Source of the DNA: Pseudomonas grandcourensis
GTDB taxonomy: Bacteria; Pseudomonadota; Gammaproteobacteria; Pseudomonadales; Pseudomonadaceae
Reading direction: 5' to 3'
DNA length: 64,000 nucleotides
Assembly: GCF_039909015.1 (NCBI RefSeq)
Contig: NZ_CP150919.1
Coordinates: forward strand, 2,642,501 to 2,706,500
The notes under the pieces were generated by a model, which made no database searches, was not told the DNA's origin, and saw nothing but the letters and a program-made list of their open reading frames with translations. Each line of letters opens with the position of its first letter. Positions within the stretch are counted from its first letter, which is position 1. The position numbers and the translations under genes are program-made. Below are positions 6,889 through 16,600 of this stretch, one piece after another.

Positions 6889-9800
6889 ATGCCCAGCAGC
6901 TCTCTCTCAGCATCCGGTTCCCACAGTCTTGATGTCTCACACGATGAAGCCTGGCTTGAGCGTTGTGCCTTCACCCTCCTGCGCCGGGAAAACGACCTGA
7001 CCTGGTTCACGCTCCAGGATCGGGCATCGGGCACACGCTGGCTCGCCGCCCGGGCGCCGATTCAGCGGCCTTTCCTATGTCAGCGGCTGGAGCGCGATTT
7101 TCACTTGCGCCTGGATCCGGCCTGGGCGATTGCGCCTGTCGCGTTCATCCGCTCGGCCGAGGGGCCTTTGTTGATCTATCCCGCGTCCGGGGTGCCGCTG
7201 ACTGATTTGATCAGTGACACAGGGCTGCCACTGGCACGCTTGCTGGCCATCGCCGTAGCCGCGGCCAACGCGCTGGCGAGCGCCCAGAAGACGGGTGTGC
7301 GACATGCCAGCCTGCTACCCCACCACTTGGTGGTGGATGCGGCGGACTCGGTCAAACTACTGAGTGTTCACAGCCATGCCGGGGAGGCGCCCGCCGTAGA
7401 ACTGCCCCACCTGGAGCAATGGCCTTATCTGGCCCCCGAGCAGGTACGACGCGATGCCGCCAGTTTTGATTCGCGCAGCGATATCTACGCGCTGACCGCG
7501 ATTCTTTATCAGGCACTGACCGGCCGCCTGCCGCTCACCGCCCGCGATCCGTCCCAATGGCTGCACGCGCATGCCGCCGTCCAACCGCAATCACCGGCGA
7601 TTTATGTCACCGATCTGCCGGAAGGCATCTGCCGAGTGCTGCTCAAAGGCCTGGCGAAAGAACCGGGTGCCCGCTACCAGAGTGCCGAATCAATGGCCGT
7701 AGATCTCGCCTGGTGCCAACAGCAGTGGCTGGAACATGAGCGTATCGACGCGTTCCGCCTGGGCGCTTTCGATGTGTTGCCTTCCTCGGCCCGCGGCGAT
7801 GTGCTGTTCGGGCGAGAGGCCGAGCGCACGCAGTTGGTCGAGCTGATGGATCAGGTGGGCAGCGATGGTATTGCCCGGGTCCTGCTGGTCGGTGGCGCGC
7901 CGGGCGCCGGAAAGTCGACGCTGATACATCGGGGTGTCCGGCCCCTGGCGCCAGGTTACTGGGCCAGCGGCAAGAGCAATCTGTTGCAACAGGAAATTCC
8001 CTTTGCACCCTTGGCAGAGATCTTCAAGTCGCTGTTGACACAGTTGCTGGGCAAGCCGGCTCTGGAGCTGCGGACGCTGGGCGAGCAACTGGCCGAACGG
8101 CTCAAGGGACGGGGCAGGCTTCTGGTGGAACTGGCGCCCGAGGCCGAGCTGGTCATTGGGGTCACACCTGAGCTGCCGAACATGCCGGCCCGACATGCGC
8201 TCGATCGCGCCAACCGGACCCTGCTTGATGTATTGGATGTCTTCGCTCAGCCGGGATGTCCCCTGGTGCTGTTCGTGGATGACGTGCAATGGGCGGACGA
8301 TTCGACGCTGTCGTTTTTGCAGGCATTCGTCGACCGGCGGCCCCGGCATCTGGTGCTGATCCTGGCGTATCGCGAGGCGCAGACGCAGGCCCTCGAGCGC
8401 GAGGGGGGAGTGCTGCAGATGCTGGCCCGCGAGCAATCGTTGCCTTGTGCAAGCGTCATGCTGGGGCCATTGTCCGTGGCCGCGGTCGCGCAGCTGATCG
8501 CCGCTGAACTGGACACCGAAGCCAGGGAGATAGCGGCGCTCGCGCAACTCGTGCATTACAAGACGGCCGGCAACCCTCTGTTCGTCAGCCAAGTGTTGCG
8601 CGCATTGATCGATGAACGTCTGGTGCGCTTTGATGTGCAGGATCGCCGCTGGGTCTGGAATCAACGAGAGGTGGACGGTTATCGCTACGCCGACAACGTC
8701 GCGGACTTGATGGTATTGCGACTCGAGCGCCTGTCACCGATGGAGCGCGAAGTGCTGCGCACGGCCAGTTATGTCGGCGGACGCTGTGATGAATCGCTGC
8801 TGCATCGGCTGTTGCCGTGTGAGCCACAACAAACCACCCATGATGTGCAAAGCCTGGTCGATGCAGGTTTTCTGTTGCGTGATCGTGAGCAACTGGTGTT
8901 TCCCCATGACCGTGTGCTTGAGGCGGCCTGTCAGCTTGCGGCGTCAGCGGGACGCGCCGCCGAGCATGCGCGTATCGCTGGCGCCATGCTTGATCATTGG
9001 GGTGAGAAGATCCATGAGCGTGTGTTCGAAGTCGCCAGTCAGGTCCAGCGCATTGACGCCGATGAACTGGAAGCGCATCGCCGCGCCGCGTTCGTCGAGC
9101 TGTTGATTGAAGCCGCCGAACGCGCCCGCGACACCGCCGCTGTCGAGCAAGCCGTGGGCTATCTTCGCACGGCCGAGAGTCTGCTCGGCCAGACAGGTTG
9201 GTCGAGCCTCTACAGCCAGACGTTTGCCACCCAATGGCTGGCTGCCGAGTGCGACATGCTCCTGGCCGATCTAGAAGGCGCTCAGCGCCGCCTCGACGAA
9301 TGCCTGACCCAGGCCACCATAGTGCTCGACCGCGCGAAGACCTATCGGTTACGGGCCACTTTGCGCACGCTGCACTCCGATTACGAGGGGGCGATCACCG
9401 AGGCGCTGAACGGTCTGGCCTTGCTGGATATTCCCCTTCAGCGCAGGCCCTCGCAGGACGATTTAACCCTGGGCTTTACTCAGGTTCGTAGGCTTGTCGG
9501 TGCACGCCGCATCGCCGATCTCGTGCATTTGCCTAAGGCCGATGACCCGCCTGTCGAAGCGGCCATGGAATTGCTCAGTACGTTGATTTCTTCGTTCTTC
9601 ATCGACGACGACATTCGTTTTCTGCATTTGGCAAAAATGGTCGAACTCACGCTGCTGCATGGCACCACGCCAGGCAGTGGTTACGGTTTTGCCTGGTTTG
9701 GCGTGATGATTGCCGAACGCTTTGGCGAGTATGTGGATGGGCAGGCCTTCGCCGAAGTGGCTCTGGAGCTCACCGACAAGCACGGCTACGAAGCAGGGCG

Positions 9801-12030
9801 CACAGGCACGCTGGTGGCGCTTGATCAGGTTAGCCCCTGGACTCGACCGATGGCGTACGCTCGAGAAAAGGCCTTCGCCGCATTCGAGTGCGGCCAGGCC
9901 GGCGGCGACCTGGGCATGTCCTGTTACGCCTGCAACCACATAGGTTCCGACCTGCTGTTCATGGGCGAACCTTTGCCAGGGGTGTTGAGCGAACTGGAAC
10001 ATGGGTTGGCGTGGGTGCGGCAATTCCATTACATCGATATCGAGCGCATCCTGCTGGCGCAACAGGCATTCGCCACCGATCTGCGTGACGGGCGCGTGCA
10101 TCGGCCATTGGCCGAACTGGATGGCATCGAACATGACCATTTCGGTCCCATCGACCGTACCCGTGTGTCGCAGCCGACGCTGTTCTGGTCGTGGCTTTAT
10201 TCAGGCATGTCGGCGTTTTATTTCGGCGATATCCCTTATGCATTGCGACGTTTCGAAGAAGCCGCCGCGCTGACCTGGTCCATTCCGGCGCATATCAATC
10301 TTGCCGATTACTACCTGTTCTACAGCCTGACGCTGGGCAGTGCGCAGGCGCCGGGCGCGGTGGCGGAAAAACTGCAAATACTCGAGCGGCAACGCTTGCA
10401 GTTTTTGCCGTGGGTCGAGCTCAACCCGACAACCTTCCGCAACAAACTGCTGCTGATCGAGGGGGTCATCGCCCGTTTGCGCGGTCAGGAACTGGTAGCT
10501 ATCCGTTGTTTCGATCAGTCTCAGATCGCTGCGGCGGCGGCAGGTTTCATCCATGAGCAGGCGCTGGCCAATGAACAGCTGGCGGGTATCTGCCTACCCA
10601 ACGGGCTGGTGTCGGGTGCCAACCACCACCTGCGTGTCGCGCGCGATTGCTACAAACTGTGGGGCGCCAACAGCAAGGCACGCCTATTGGAAACCTTGCA
10701 CCCTTTTCTGAGTGATGAGCCATCGTTCGAACCGGTCCTGCCTTTGACCCAGGTCCGTCTCGATCTTGAAGTGGGAATCGAAGCGGCGCGTGCACTGTCG
10801 CAGGAGGTTCTGCTCGAAAGATTGGTCGAAACCCTTATGAATCACTTGATGATTCAGGCCGGGGCCGACAATGGCATGCTGATGATCGTCAGCGGTGCCG
10901 AAATGCAGTTGGCGGCGACGGCTTCGGTTGAAGCCGGTAATGTACGGGTCGCTCTGGATGCCGGGCAACCGCTCGAACAGATCGCGCCGGCCTCGGTGCT
11001 CAATGCCACGATGCGTACGCGCACGCCCTTGGTGCTCGACGATGCCTGGGCCGATTGTCCCGAGGCCTACAGCGCCGATCTGCAACCGCGCCAAGTGCGG
11101 TCAGTGTTATGCCTGCCATTGCTCAAACAAGGCACGTTGATCGGCCTAATCTATTTGGAAAATAGCCTGGTCCCCAAGCTATTCAGCGCCCCGCGCCTGA
11201 CCATGCTGGAGATTCTCGCCTCTCAGGCCGCAGTGTCACTGCAAACCGCCAAGCTGTATGAACAGCTGGTCGAGGACAACAAGCTACGGGCGCAAATGGA
11301 AGCGGACTTGCGCAGTTCCCGTGCGGAATTGGCCCGCAGCTCGCACCTCAAGGTCATGGGCGAGCTTTCGGCTTCGATTGCCCATGAAATCAGCCAGCCG
11401 TTGCTGGGCATCGTGTCCAATGCCTCAGCCAGTCTGCGCTGGCTAAAGCGTGATCAGCCCGATCTGGAGGAGGCAATTCAGGGACTGGAAGACATTCGCT
11501 CGGACAGCGCGCGCGCCGCGGACATAGTCCAGGCACTTCGTGCACTCGCCAAACAGGCTCCGTTGCAACGGTTACCGGTGCAAATCGATCACTTGATCGC
11601 AGAGGTCCTGCGCCTGACCGCCACCGATCTGGCGAACCGCAATGTGAGCCTGGAGACCCGGCTCGAGGCGCAATGCCCGGTGTCGGTCGACGCGGTGCAG
11701 ATCCAGCAGGTGGTGTTCAACCTGATCACCAATGCGCTGGATGCCATCGCCGGTGCAGGGTTGCCCAATGGACGCATCATCATCAGCTCAGTGGTAAAGG
11801 ACGCTCATGTCCAGGTCTGCTTCCAGGACAACGGCCCCGGCATTGACGCGCACCAGCGCGAGCAGATCTTCGATGCGTTCTACACCACCAAAGGCAGCGG
11901 CATGGGCATGGGCCTGGCCATCTGCAGGTCGGTGATCGGTGCACACGGCGGGACAGTGGCGGTTCAGGACAGCGAGCAGGGCGCGCGGATTTGCTTCAAG
12001 CTGCCCCTGGCACCGGCCAGCTCCGGATGA
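6889..12030 (+). CDS. Pseudokinase/AAA ATPase/GAF/sensor histidine kinase
   Basis: This 1713-residue cytoplasmic signalling protein has several domains in order. A Ser/Thr kinase-like fold spans about 1-275. An AAA/STAND-like ATPase follows with Walker A GGAPGAGKST near 335-344 and Walker B LFVDDVQWADD near 460. A long TPR-like helical region covers about 620-1250. A GAF domain spans about 1307-1457. HisKA carries His1499 (SIAHEISQPLLG), and an HATPase_c has an N-box near 1609 and GSGMGMGLA near 1668. The kinase-like domain keeps an APE motif (LAPEQ) but lacks the catalytic HRD aspartate (HASLLPHHL) and a recognisable DFG, so it is probably a pseudokinase. The ATG at 6889 is preferred over a TTG two codons upstream. 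Its targets are probably the two divergent response regulators. Confidence 0.9.
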   Translation: MPSSSLSASGSHSLDVSHDEAWLERCAFTLLRRENDLTWFTLQDRASGTRWLAARAPIQRPFLCQRLERDFHLRLDPAWAIAPVAFIRSAEGPLLIYPASGVPLTDLISDTGLPLARLLAIAVAAANALASAQKTGVRHASLLPHHLVVDAADSVKLLSVHSHAGEAPAVELPHLEQWPYLAPEQVRRDAASFDSRSDIYALTAILYQALTGRLPLTARDPSQWLHAHAAVQPQSPAIYVTDLPEGICRVLLKGLAKEPGARYQSAESMAVDLAWCQQQWLEHERIDAFRLGAFDVLPSSARGDVLFGREAERTQLVELMDQVGSDGIARVLLVGGAPGAGKSTLIHRGVRPLAPGYWASGKSNLLQQEIPFAPLAEIFKSLLTQLLGKPALELRTLGEQLAERLKGRGRLLVELAPEAELVIGVTPELPNMPARHALDRANRTLLDVLDVFAQPGCPLVLFVDDVQWADDSTLSFLQAFVDRRPRHLVLILAYREAQTQALEREGGVLQMLAREQSLPCASVMLGPLSVAAVAQLIAAELDTEAREIAALAQLVHYKTAGNPLFVSQVLRALIDERLVRFDVQDRRWVWNQREVDGYRYADNVADLMVLRLERLSPMEREVLRTASYVGGRCDESLLHRLLPCEPQQTTHDVQSLVDAGFLLRDREQLVFPHDRVLEAACQLAASAGRAAEHARIAGAMLDHWGEKIHERVFEVASQVQRIDADELEAHRRAAFVELLIEAAERARDTAAVEQAVGYLRTAESLLGQTGWSSLYSQTFATQWLAAECDMLLADLEGAQRRLDECLTQATIVLDRAKTYRLRATLRTLHSDYEGAITEALNGLALLDIPLQRRPSQDDLTLGFTQVRRLVGARRIADLVHLPKADDPPVEAAMELLSTLISSFFIDDDIRFLHLAKMVELTLLHGTTPGSGYGFAWFGVMIAERFGEYVDGQAFAEVALELTDKHGYEAGRTGTLVALDQVSPWTRPMAYAREKAFAAFECGQAGGDLGMSCYACNHIGSDLLFMGEPLPGVLSELEHGLAWVRQFHYIDIERILLAQQAFATDLRDGRVHRPLAELDGIEHDHFGPIDRTRVSQPTLFWSWLYSGMSAFYFGDIPYALRRFEEAAALTWSIPAHINLADYYLFYSLTLGSAQAPGAVAEKLQILERQRLQFLPWVELNPTTFRNKLLLIEGVIARLRGQELVAIRCFDQSQIAAAAAGFIHEQALANEQLAGICLPNGLVSGANHHLRVARDCYKLWGANSKARLLETLHPFLSDEPSFEPVLPLTQVRLDLEVGIEAARALSQEVLLERLVETLMNHLMIQAGADNGMLMIVSGAEMQLAATASVEAGNVRVALDAGQPLEQIAPASVLNATMRTRTPLVLDDAWADCPEAYSADLQPRQVRSVLCLPLLKQGTLIGLIYLENSLVPKLFSAPRLTMLEILASQAAVSLQTAKLYEQLVEDNKLRAQMEADLRSSRAELARSSHLKVMGELSASIAHEISQPLLGIVSNASASLRWLKRDQPDLEEAIQGLEDIRSDSARAADIVQALRALAKQAPLQRLPVQIDHLIAEVLRLTATDLANRNVSLETRLEAQCPVSVDAVQIQQVVFNLITNALDAIAGAGLPNGRIIISSVVKDAHVQVCFQDNGPGIDAHQREQIFDAFYTTKGSGMGMGLAICRSVIGAHGGTVAVQDSEQGARICFKLPLAPASSG

Positions 12031-12053
12031 AAAAAAGGCCGCATGAGCGGCCA
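12029..12053 (-). terminator. Terminator of the AraC-family gene
   Basis: On the minus strand GGCCGC-TCAT-GCGGCC is followed by seven T residues. It lies just past the end of the convergent sensor kinase gene and 36 bp after the AraC-type gene stop codon. The plus-strand side lacks a T-run. Confidence 0.75.
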
Positions 12054-12088
12054 AAGGGGAGGAGTTCGTTTTGTTGATCTCGATCATT

Positions 12089-12586
12089 TCACGCGTGTAG
12101 TTCTTGCGTGTGCGACTGTCCCACGCCTACGCCCCGGCTGTCGTGAATTCTCCAGTTGGGTATGTCCCGATCGATCACTGGCATCTGGAGAGGGTGGCTC
12201 GTTGCAAAAACAACGGCCCGGCGCCATGCCTTGGGTGTCATTCCTTCCAGGCGGCTGAAGGTGCGGGTGAAATGCGAGTGATCCGCGAAACCGCATTCAT
12301 AGACGACATCGGTAATCGGCATCGAGGTGATAAGCAGGCTTTTGGCTTTTTCGATTTTCATCATCATCAACCAGCCTTGCGGCGACTGGCCGGTAACCTT
12401 TTTGAACGCTCGGGAAAAATGGCTGCGGGACAGATTGCACTGTTCGGCAATCGCGCTGATACGAACGCAGCTGCCCATGTCACGCAGCATCAGCTCCTTG
12501 GCACGGCGCTCCTGCCAGCCGGACAGGGCGCCCAACGGCCGTACACGGGTGCATGGATGGTTTGAATTCACCGATTGCGGGTTCAT
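12089..12586 (-). CDS. AraC-family transcriptional regulator (short)
   Basis: This 165-residue regulator is little more than the AraC DNA-binding domain: two helix-turn-helix motifs at about residues 41-65 (RISAIAEQCNLSRSHFSRAFKK) and 90-115 (ITDVVYECGFADHSHFTRTF). It has only a short N-terminus, so no sensor domain. A 297-bp gap separates it from the divergent metallo-hydrolase gene at 12884, which it may control. The last 30 or so residues are a non-family tail. Confidence 0.88.
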   Translation of the reverse strand: MNPQSVNSNHPCTRVRPLGALSGWQERRAKELMLRDMGSCVRISAIAEQCNLSRSHFSRAFKKVTGQSPQGWLMMMKIEKAKSLLITSMPITDVVYECGFADHSHFTRTFSRLEGMTPKAWRRAVVFATSHPLQMPVIDRDIPNWRIHDSRGVGVGQSHTQELHA

Positions 12587-12883
12587 GGTGGCTCTCCTGA
12601 TCGTTCAGGAAAGTCTGTCCCCCGGCGACATTTAAAGTCCTTAAGCAAACCTTAAGAGTTATGAAGTGAGCTGTCTCACACGCGCTCGACAGCACACCGT
12701 TTTGGGCGGGCGAACCCTTGAAAACTCTCTGCAGGTCCTATTATCAAAGTCCATTCATATGCAGTGTCATACCACTGCGCTAAATCAGCACATCGCTGCA
12801 ATTTCACGGTATTGGGCAGGTGCATGATCGAATTTACTCGGCTTACTTGATTAGCCGTTTTCTGACTCGATCAAAGGTGAGGC

Positions 12884-13876
12884 ATGAAGCATTCTCTGGT
12901 TTGCATACTGCGTGGATTCGGCCTGGCATTCGTGCTGACTTCTGTTGGCGTCCAGGCTCAGGCGCCGATTCAGGCCACTCAGGTCCCCGGCTACTATCGG
13001 TTGGCGGTGGGTGATTACGAAGTGACGGCGCTGTTCGACGGTTACAACGATCTTTCACCGAAGCTGCTACATGGCATGAGCCAGAGTCAGATCCGCGCGC
13101 TGCTCGCCCGTCGTGCGATTGAAACACCGGGCGTGCAGACGGCGTTTAACGCCTTCCTGATCAATACTGGCAAACAACTGATTCTGGTCGACACCGGGGC
13201 CGGGCAGTGCATCGGCGCTACCGCAGGCCAGCTCTCGGCCAACATACAAGCCGCCGGCTACAAGCCGGAGCAGGTCGATGCCATCCTGCTTACGCACTTG
13301 CATCTGGATCATGTCTGCGGTCTGGTGGATGGTCAGCAGCAGCCGATCTTCGCCAAAGCCTCTGTGTATGCCGCCAAGGCCGAGGCCGATTACTGGCTAG
13401 ACCCGCAGGCGCTGGCTAAAGCTCCGGAGGCGGCCAAAGGCTTCTTCAAGATCGCGCAGGACTCCACCGCACCTTACATCGTAGCGGGGCGCTTCAAAAC
13501 CTTCGCCCCGGGTCAGTCGCCATTGCCGGGTGTGGTGGAGGCCCAACTGGAGACCGGACACACGCCGGGCAGCAGCACGTACCGCTTCGCCTCCCAGGGG
13601 CAGAGCATCCTGTTCATGGGGGACCTGGTGCACAACCTCGCCGTGCAATTCCTGCACCCGGAGGTGTCGATCGGGTTCGACGTTAACAATCAGCAAGCGA
13701 TCAAGAGTCGCAATCAGGTGTTCAGTGCCGCTGCCGCGAGCAAGACCTGGGTGGCGGCCGCGCACTTGCCGTTCCCCGGTATTGGACATATCAGCGCCGT
13801 GGATAAGCATTTTGAGTGGGTGCCGGTGGAATACGGGCCGTACAAACGAGCGGCCAACGTTCCGTTGATCGAGTAA
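12884..13876 (+). CDS. Exported metallo-beta-lactamase-fold hydrolase
   Basis: This 330-residue protein has a signal peptide (about 1-26, ending VQAQA) and the zinc motif HLHLDH (H138, H140, D142, H143). Later ligand segments are ETGHTPGSS and FMGDLVHN. It is likely periplasmic and resembles the MBL-fold quorum-lactonase/hydrolase group, but the substrate cannot be read from sequence. AAAGGTGAGGC precedes the ATG. It is divergent from the AraC-type gene and followed by a second exported hydrolase. Confidence 0.88.
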   Translation: MKHSLVCILRGFGLAFVLTSVGVQAQAPIQATQVPGYYRLAVGDYEVTALFDGYNDLSPKLLHGMSQSQIRALLARRAIETPGVQTAFNAFLINTGKQLILVDTGAGQCIGATAGQLSANIQAAGYKPEQVDAILLTHLHLDHVCGLVDGQQQPIFAKASVYAAKAEADYWLDPQALAKAPEAAKGFFKIAQDSTAPYIVAGRFKTFAPGQSPLPGVVEAQLETGHTPGSSTYRFASQGQSILFMGDLVHNLAVQFLHPEVSIGFDVNNQQAIKSRNQVFSAAAASKTWVAAAHLPFPGIGHISAVDKHFEWVPVEYGPYKRAANVPLIE

Positions 13877-13919
13877 CGCCCGCTGTACCACGCCTGACTC
13901 CAGACACAAGGAAAGGCGC

Positions 13920-13970
13920 CGAACAGCGATCACTCCGGTTTTTGGGATGTCTTCGGCTGTTCGTATTTTT
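13920..13970 (+). terminator. Terminator-like hairpin after the MBL-fold gene
   Basis: CGAACAGC and GCTGTTCG can pair across a 28-nt loop that holds a smaller CCG/CGG stem. TATTTTT follows. It lies 44 bp after the stop codon. Confidence 0.5.
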
Positions 13971-13991
13971 CCTCGCGAAAATCAATAAAAA

Positions 13992-14014
13992 GCGCCGGCC
14001 GAACTTGCCGGCGC
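13992..14014 (-). terminator. GC-rich hairpin with its T-run on the minus strand
   Basis: GCGCCGGC-N7-GCCGGCGC is a perfect 8-bp stem. On the minus strand it is followed by TTTTTATT; on the plus strand there is no T-run. It falls in the 5' leader of the plus-strand hydrolase gene, with no minus-strand gene nearby to terminate. Confidence 0.45.
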
Positions 14015-14057
14015 CGTCTGTAGATATTCAATCTCAAATAACTAAAAAGGATTACCC

Positions 14058-15077
14058 ATGGACATCATCCAGAAAACGCTGGCCATCACCCTCCTGGCTC
14101 TTTCCATAGACAATGCCATTGCCTCAGGCAGCCCGGGTGTCGAACACACGACCCAGGCCTTCCTCGAAGCCCTGGAGGCAGGTGGTGGCAAACCACTGGA
14201 ACAACTGAGCCCGAAAGACGCCCGTGCGGTGCTGACTGGTGCACAAACCTCAGTGAAAGTGGACCTGTCCGGTGTGGAGGTCAGCGACAAGGCGATCACG
14301 GTCGATGGCCACCCCCTCAACCTCAAAGTGGTGCGCCCGGCCAAGGTCAAAGGCGAGTTGCCGGTGTTCATGTTCTTTCACGGTGGCGGCTGGGTACTGG
14401 GCGACTTCCCGACTCACCAGCGTCTGATTCGTGACCTGGTGGTGGGTTCCGGTGCCGTTGCGGTATATGTCGACTACACACCATCGCCCGAAGCGCATTA
14501 CCCGACCGCGATCAACCAGGCCTACGCCGCGACCCGCTGGGTGGCCGAACATGGCAAGGACATCGGTGTCGACGGTAAGCGACTGGCGGTAGCCGGTAAT
14601 AGTGTCGGCGGTAACATGGCGGCGGTCGTGGCATTGATGGCCAAGGAACAGAAAGCCCCGGCCCTGCGTTTTCAGTTACTGATGTGGCCGGTGACCAACG
14701 CCGGGTTCGACAATGGCTCGTATCAGCAATTTGCCGAGGGCCACTTCCTGACGAAGGGCATGATGCAGTGGTTCTGGGACAACTACACCACTAATCCGGC
14801 CGAGCGCTCACAGATCCACGCCTCACCACTCAACGCCAGCGCCGAACAACTTAAAGGGCTACCGGCAGCCCTGGTGCAAACAGCCGAGTTCGACGTCTTG
14901 CGTGATGAAGGCGAAGGTTATGCCCTCCATCTGGATGCGGCCGGTGTGCCGGTCACCTCAGTGCGCTATAACGGCATGATCCATGACTTCGGCTTGCTCA
15001 ATCCGCTGAGCTCGATTCCCGAGGTCAAGACTGCGGTGCGTCAGGCAGCACTGGAGCTCAAAACGCATTTGAACTGA
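14058..15077 (+). CDS. Exported alpha/beta hydrolase, HSL (hormone-sensitive lipase) type
   Basis: This 339-residue esterase-like enzyme has a short signal peptide (about 1-23). It carries the HSL-type oxyanion motif HGGG (108-111) and the nucleophile elbow GNSVG with Ser182. The acid is likely the Asp in TAEFDVLRDEG and the base the His in GMIHDFG. It should hydrolyse short carboxyl esters; the natural substrate is unknown. AAGGA lies seven bases upstream of the ATG. It follows the MBL-fold hydrolase gene. Confidence 0.88.
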   Translation: MDIIQKTLAITLLALSIDNAIASGSPGVEHTTQAFLEALEAGGGKPLEQLSPKDARAVLTGAQTSVKVDLSGVEVSDKAITVDGHPLNLKVVRPAKVKGELPVFMFFHGGGWVLGDFPTHQRLIRDLVVGSGAVAVYVDYTPSPEAHYPTAINQAYAATRWVAEHGKDIGVDGKRLAVAGNSVGGNMAAVVALMAKEQKAPALRFQLLMWPVTNAGFDNGSYQQFAEGHFLTKGMMQWFWDNYTTNPAERSQIHASPLNASAEQLKGLPAALVQTAEFDVLRDEGEGYALHLDAAGVPVTSVRYNGMIHDFGLLNPLSSIPEVKTAVRQAALELKTHLN

Positions 15078-15088
15078 GCCGCCAAAAT

Positions 15089-15112
15089 GAAGCCTGCCTT
15101 GCGGCAGGCTTC
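15089..15112 (+). terminator. Perfect hairpin after the HSL-type hydrolase
   Basis: GAAGCCTGCC-TTGC-GGCAGGCTTC is a perfect 10-bp stem 11 bp after the stop codon. The T-run is weak (TCATTGATCT). Confidence 0.65.
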
Positions 15113-15218
15113 TCATTGATCTGACCTCACTCAATTCAAAGCACAAGGATGCAAGCCTGGCAAAACTGAACACTTCAAAGTGAAGGGGTAGTTACCCAAC
15201 CACAATGGAGCGATAACC

Positions 15219-15872
15219 ATGCCTACCGCATCTGCCGTACCCGGCAAGACTCTGCTGAACCCTGTCGATCACACCCTTATCATGATCGATCACCAGTCGC
15301 AAATGTCCTTCGCCACCAAATCCATCGACGCGACGACACTACGCAACAATGCTGCCCTGGTCGCCAAAGCAGCAAAGGAGTTCGAGGTCGCTACCATCCT
15401 GACTACGGTCGCAGAGAAGAGCTTTTCCGGGCCTATCTTTGACGAGATCAAGTCGGTTTTTCCCGATCAGCACGTCATTGACCGCACCAGCATGAACACC
15501 TGGGAAGATCCGCGTATTGCGGTAGAGGTGAACCGTCACGGCAAGGCCAAGATTGTGCTGGCCGGTCTATGGACGTCGGTCTGTATTGTTGGCCCGGCGC
15601 TCTCTGCCCTGGATCAGGGTTTCGATGTGTATTTCATCGCTGACGCTTGCGGTGATGTATCAGTCGAGGCTCATGAGATGGCGATTCAGCGCATGGTACA
15701 ACTTGGCGCTCGCCCGATGACATCCCTGCAATATTTGCTTGAATTGCAACGTGACTGGGCCCGTACCAATACCTACGACGCCACGGTGAAAACCTCCATT
15801 GAAAATGGTGGCGCTTATGGTTTGGGACTGATCTACGCGAAAACCATGTTCAACGCTTCCGAAGGCCACTGA
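15219..15872 (+). CDS. Isochorismatase-like cysteine hydrolase (YcaC type)
   Basis: This 217-residue cytoplasmic hydrolase resembles YcaC. Catalytic residues fit Asp in LIMIDHQSQ (about residue 24), a mid-chain Lys/Arg and Cys in GLWTSVCIVGP (about residue 122). YcaC homologues form ring-stacked octamers of unknown substrate. A good ribosome-binding site (TGGAG) precedes the ATG. WrbA follows 67 bp downstream, and the pairing suggests a role in stress or quinone and electrophile handling. Confidence 0.88.
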   Translation: MPTASAVPGKTLLNPVDHTLIMIDHQSQMSFATKSIDATTLRNNAALVAKAAKEFEVATILTTVAEKSFSGPIFDEIKSVFPDQHVIDRTSMNTWEDPRIAVEVNRHGKAKIVLAGLWTSVCIVGPALSALDQGFDVYFIADACGDVSVEAHEMAIQRMVQLGARPMTSLQYLLELQRDWARTNTYDATVKTSIENGGAYGLGLIYAKTMFNASEGH

Positions 15873-15939
15873 TCGCATCGTTATTGGGACCGGCCAAGGT
15901 CAGCAACGCATTCCGAATGCCACCTCATGAGTAAGAAAA

Positions 15940-16542
15940 ATGGCGAAATTACTGGTTCTCTATTATTCAATGTACGGCCACATCGAAACCTTGGCCCAAG
16001 CTGTCGCTGAAGGTGCTCGCAAAGTACCGGGTGTTGAGGTCACGCTCAAACGTGTTCCGGAAACCATGGATCCCGACATCTTCAAAGCAGCGCACGGCAA
16101 GACAGGGCAACAAGCCGCAGTCGCCTCGCCAAGCGAGTTAGGTGACTATGACGCGATCATTTTTGGAACGCCAACCCGCTTTGGCAATATGGCCGGTCAG
16201 ATGCGAACGTTCCTGGATCAGACCTGTGGGCTTTGGGCCAAAGGTGCGCTGGTCGGCAAGGTTGCCAGCGTTTTTACTTCAACAGGTACTGGCGGCGGTC
16301 AAGAATCTACGATCACATCCACCTGGACTACCCTGGCGCATCATGGAATGGTTATCGTCCCGATTGGCTATAGCGATCAGGCACTTTTCGATATTTCTCA
16401 AGGGGGCGGCGGCACACCATACGGTGCGTCAACCATTGCCGGTGCTGACGGCTCACGTCAGCCAGATGCCCGCGAAACGGGCATTGCTCGACACCAAGGT
16501 GAGTATGTGGCGAAGATCGCCGCAAAACTTGTTGCGGCTTAA
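15940..16542 (+). CDS. wrbA: NAD(P)H:quinone oxidoreductase WrbA
   Basis: This is a 200-residue FMN flavodoxin-like enzyme that reduces quinones by two electrons. The N-terminal phosphate loop [12 protein letters not shown] (8-19) and the motifs [14 protein letters not shown] and [12 protein letters not shown] are diagnostic of WrbA, and the length is normal for the family. It shares a direction with the YcaC-like gene and is followed by a terminator. The ribosome-binding site is weak. Confidence 0.95.
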   Translation: MAKLLVLYYSMYGHIETLAQAVAEGARKVPGVEVTLKRVPETMDPDIFKAAHGKTGQQAAVASPSELGDYDAIIFGTPTRFGNMAGQMRTFLDQTCGLWAKGALVGKVASVFTSTGTGGGQESTITSTWTTLAHHGMVIVPIGYSDQALFDISQGGGGTPYGASTIAGADGSRQPDARETGIARHQGEYVAKIAAKLVAA

Positions 16543-16577
16543 TGACATTGTCATAGCCAGACTGAAAAGTTGGTGAT

Positions 16578-16600
16578 AACGCCCCTGAATGGGGCGTTTC
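16578..16600 (+). terminator. Terminator after wrbA
   Basis: AACGCCCC-TGAAT-GGGGCGTT with TTTC at the end, 35 bp after the wrbA stop codon. Confidence 0.7.
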
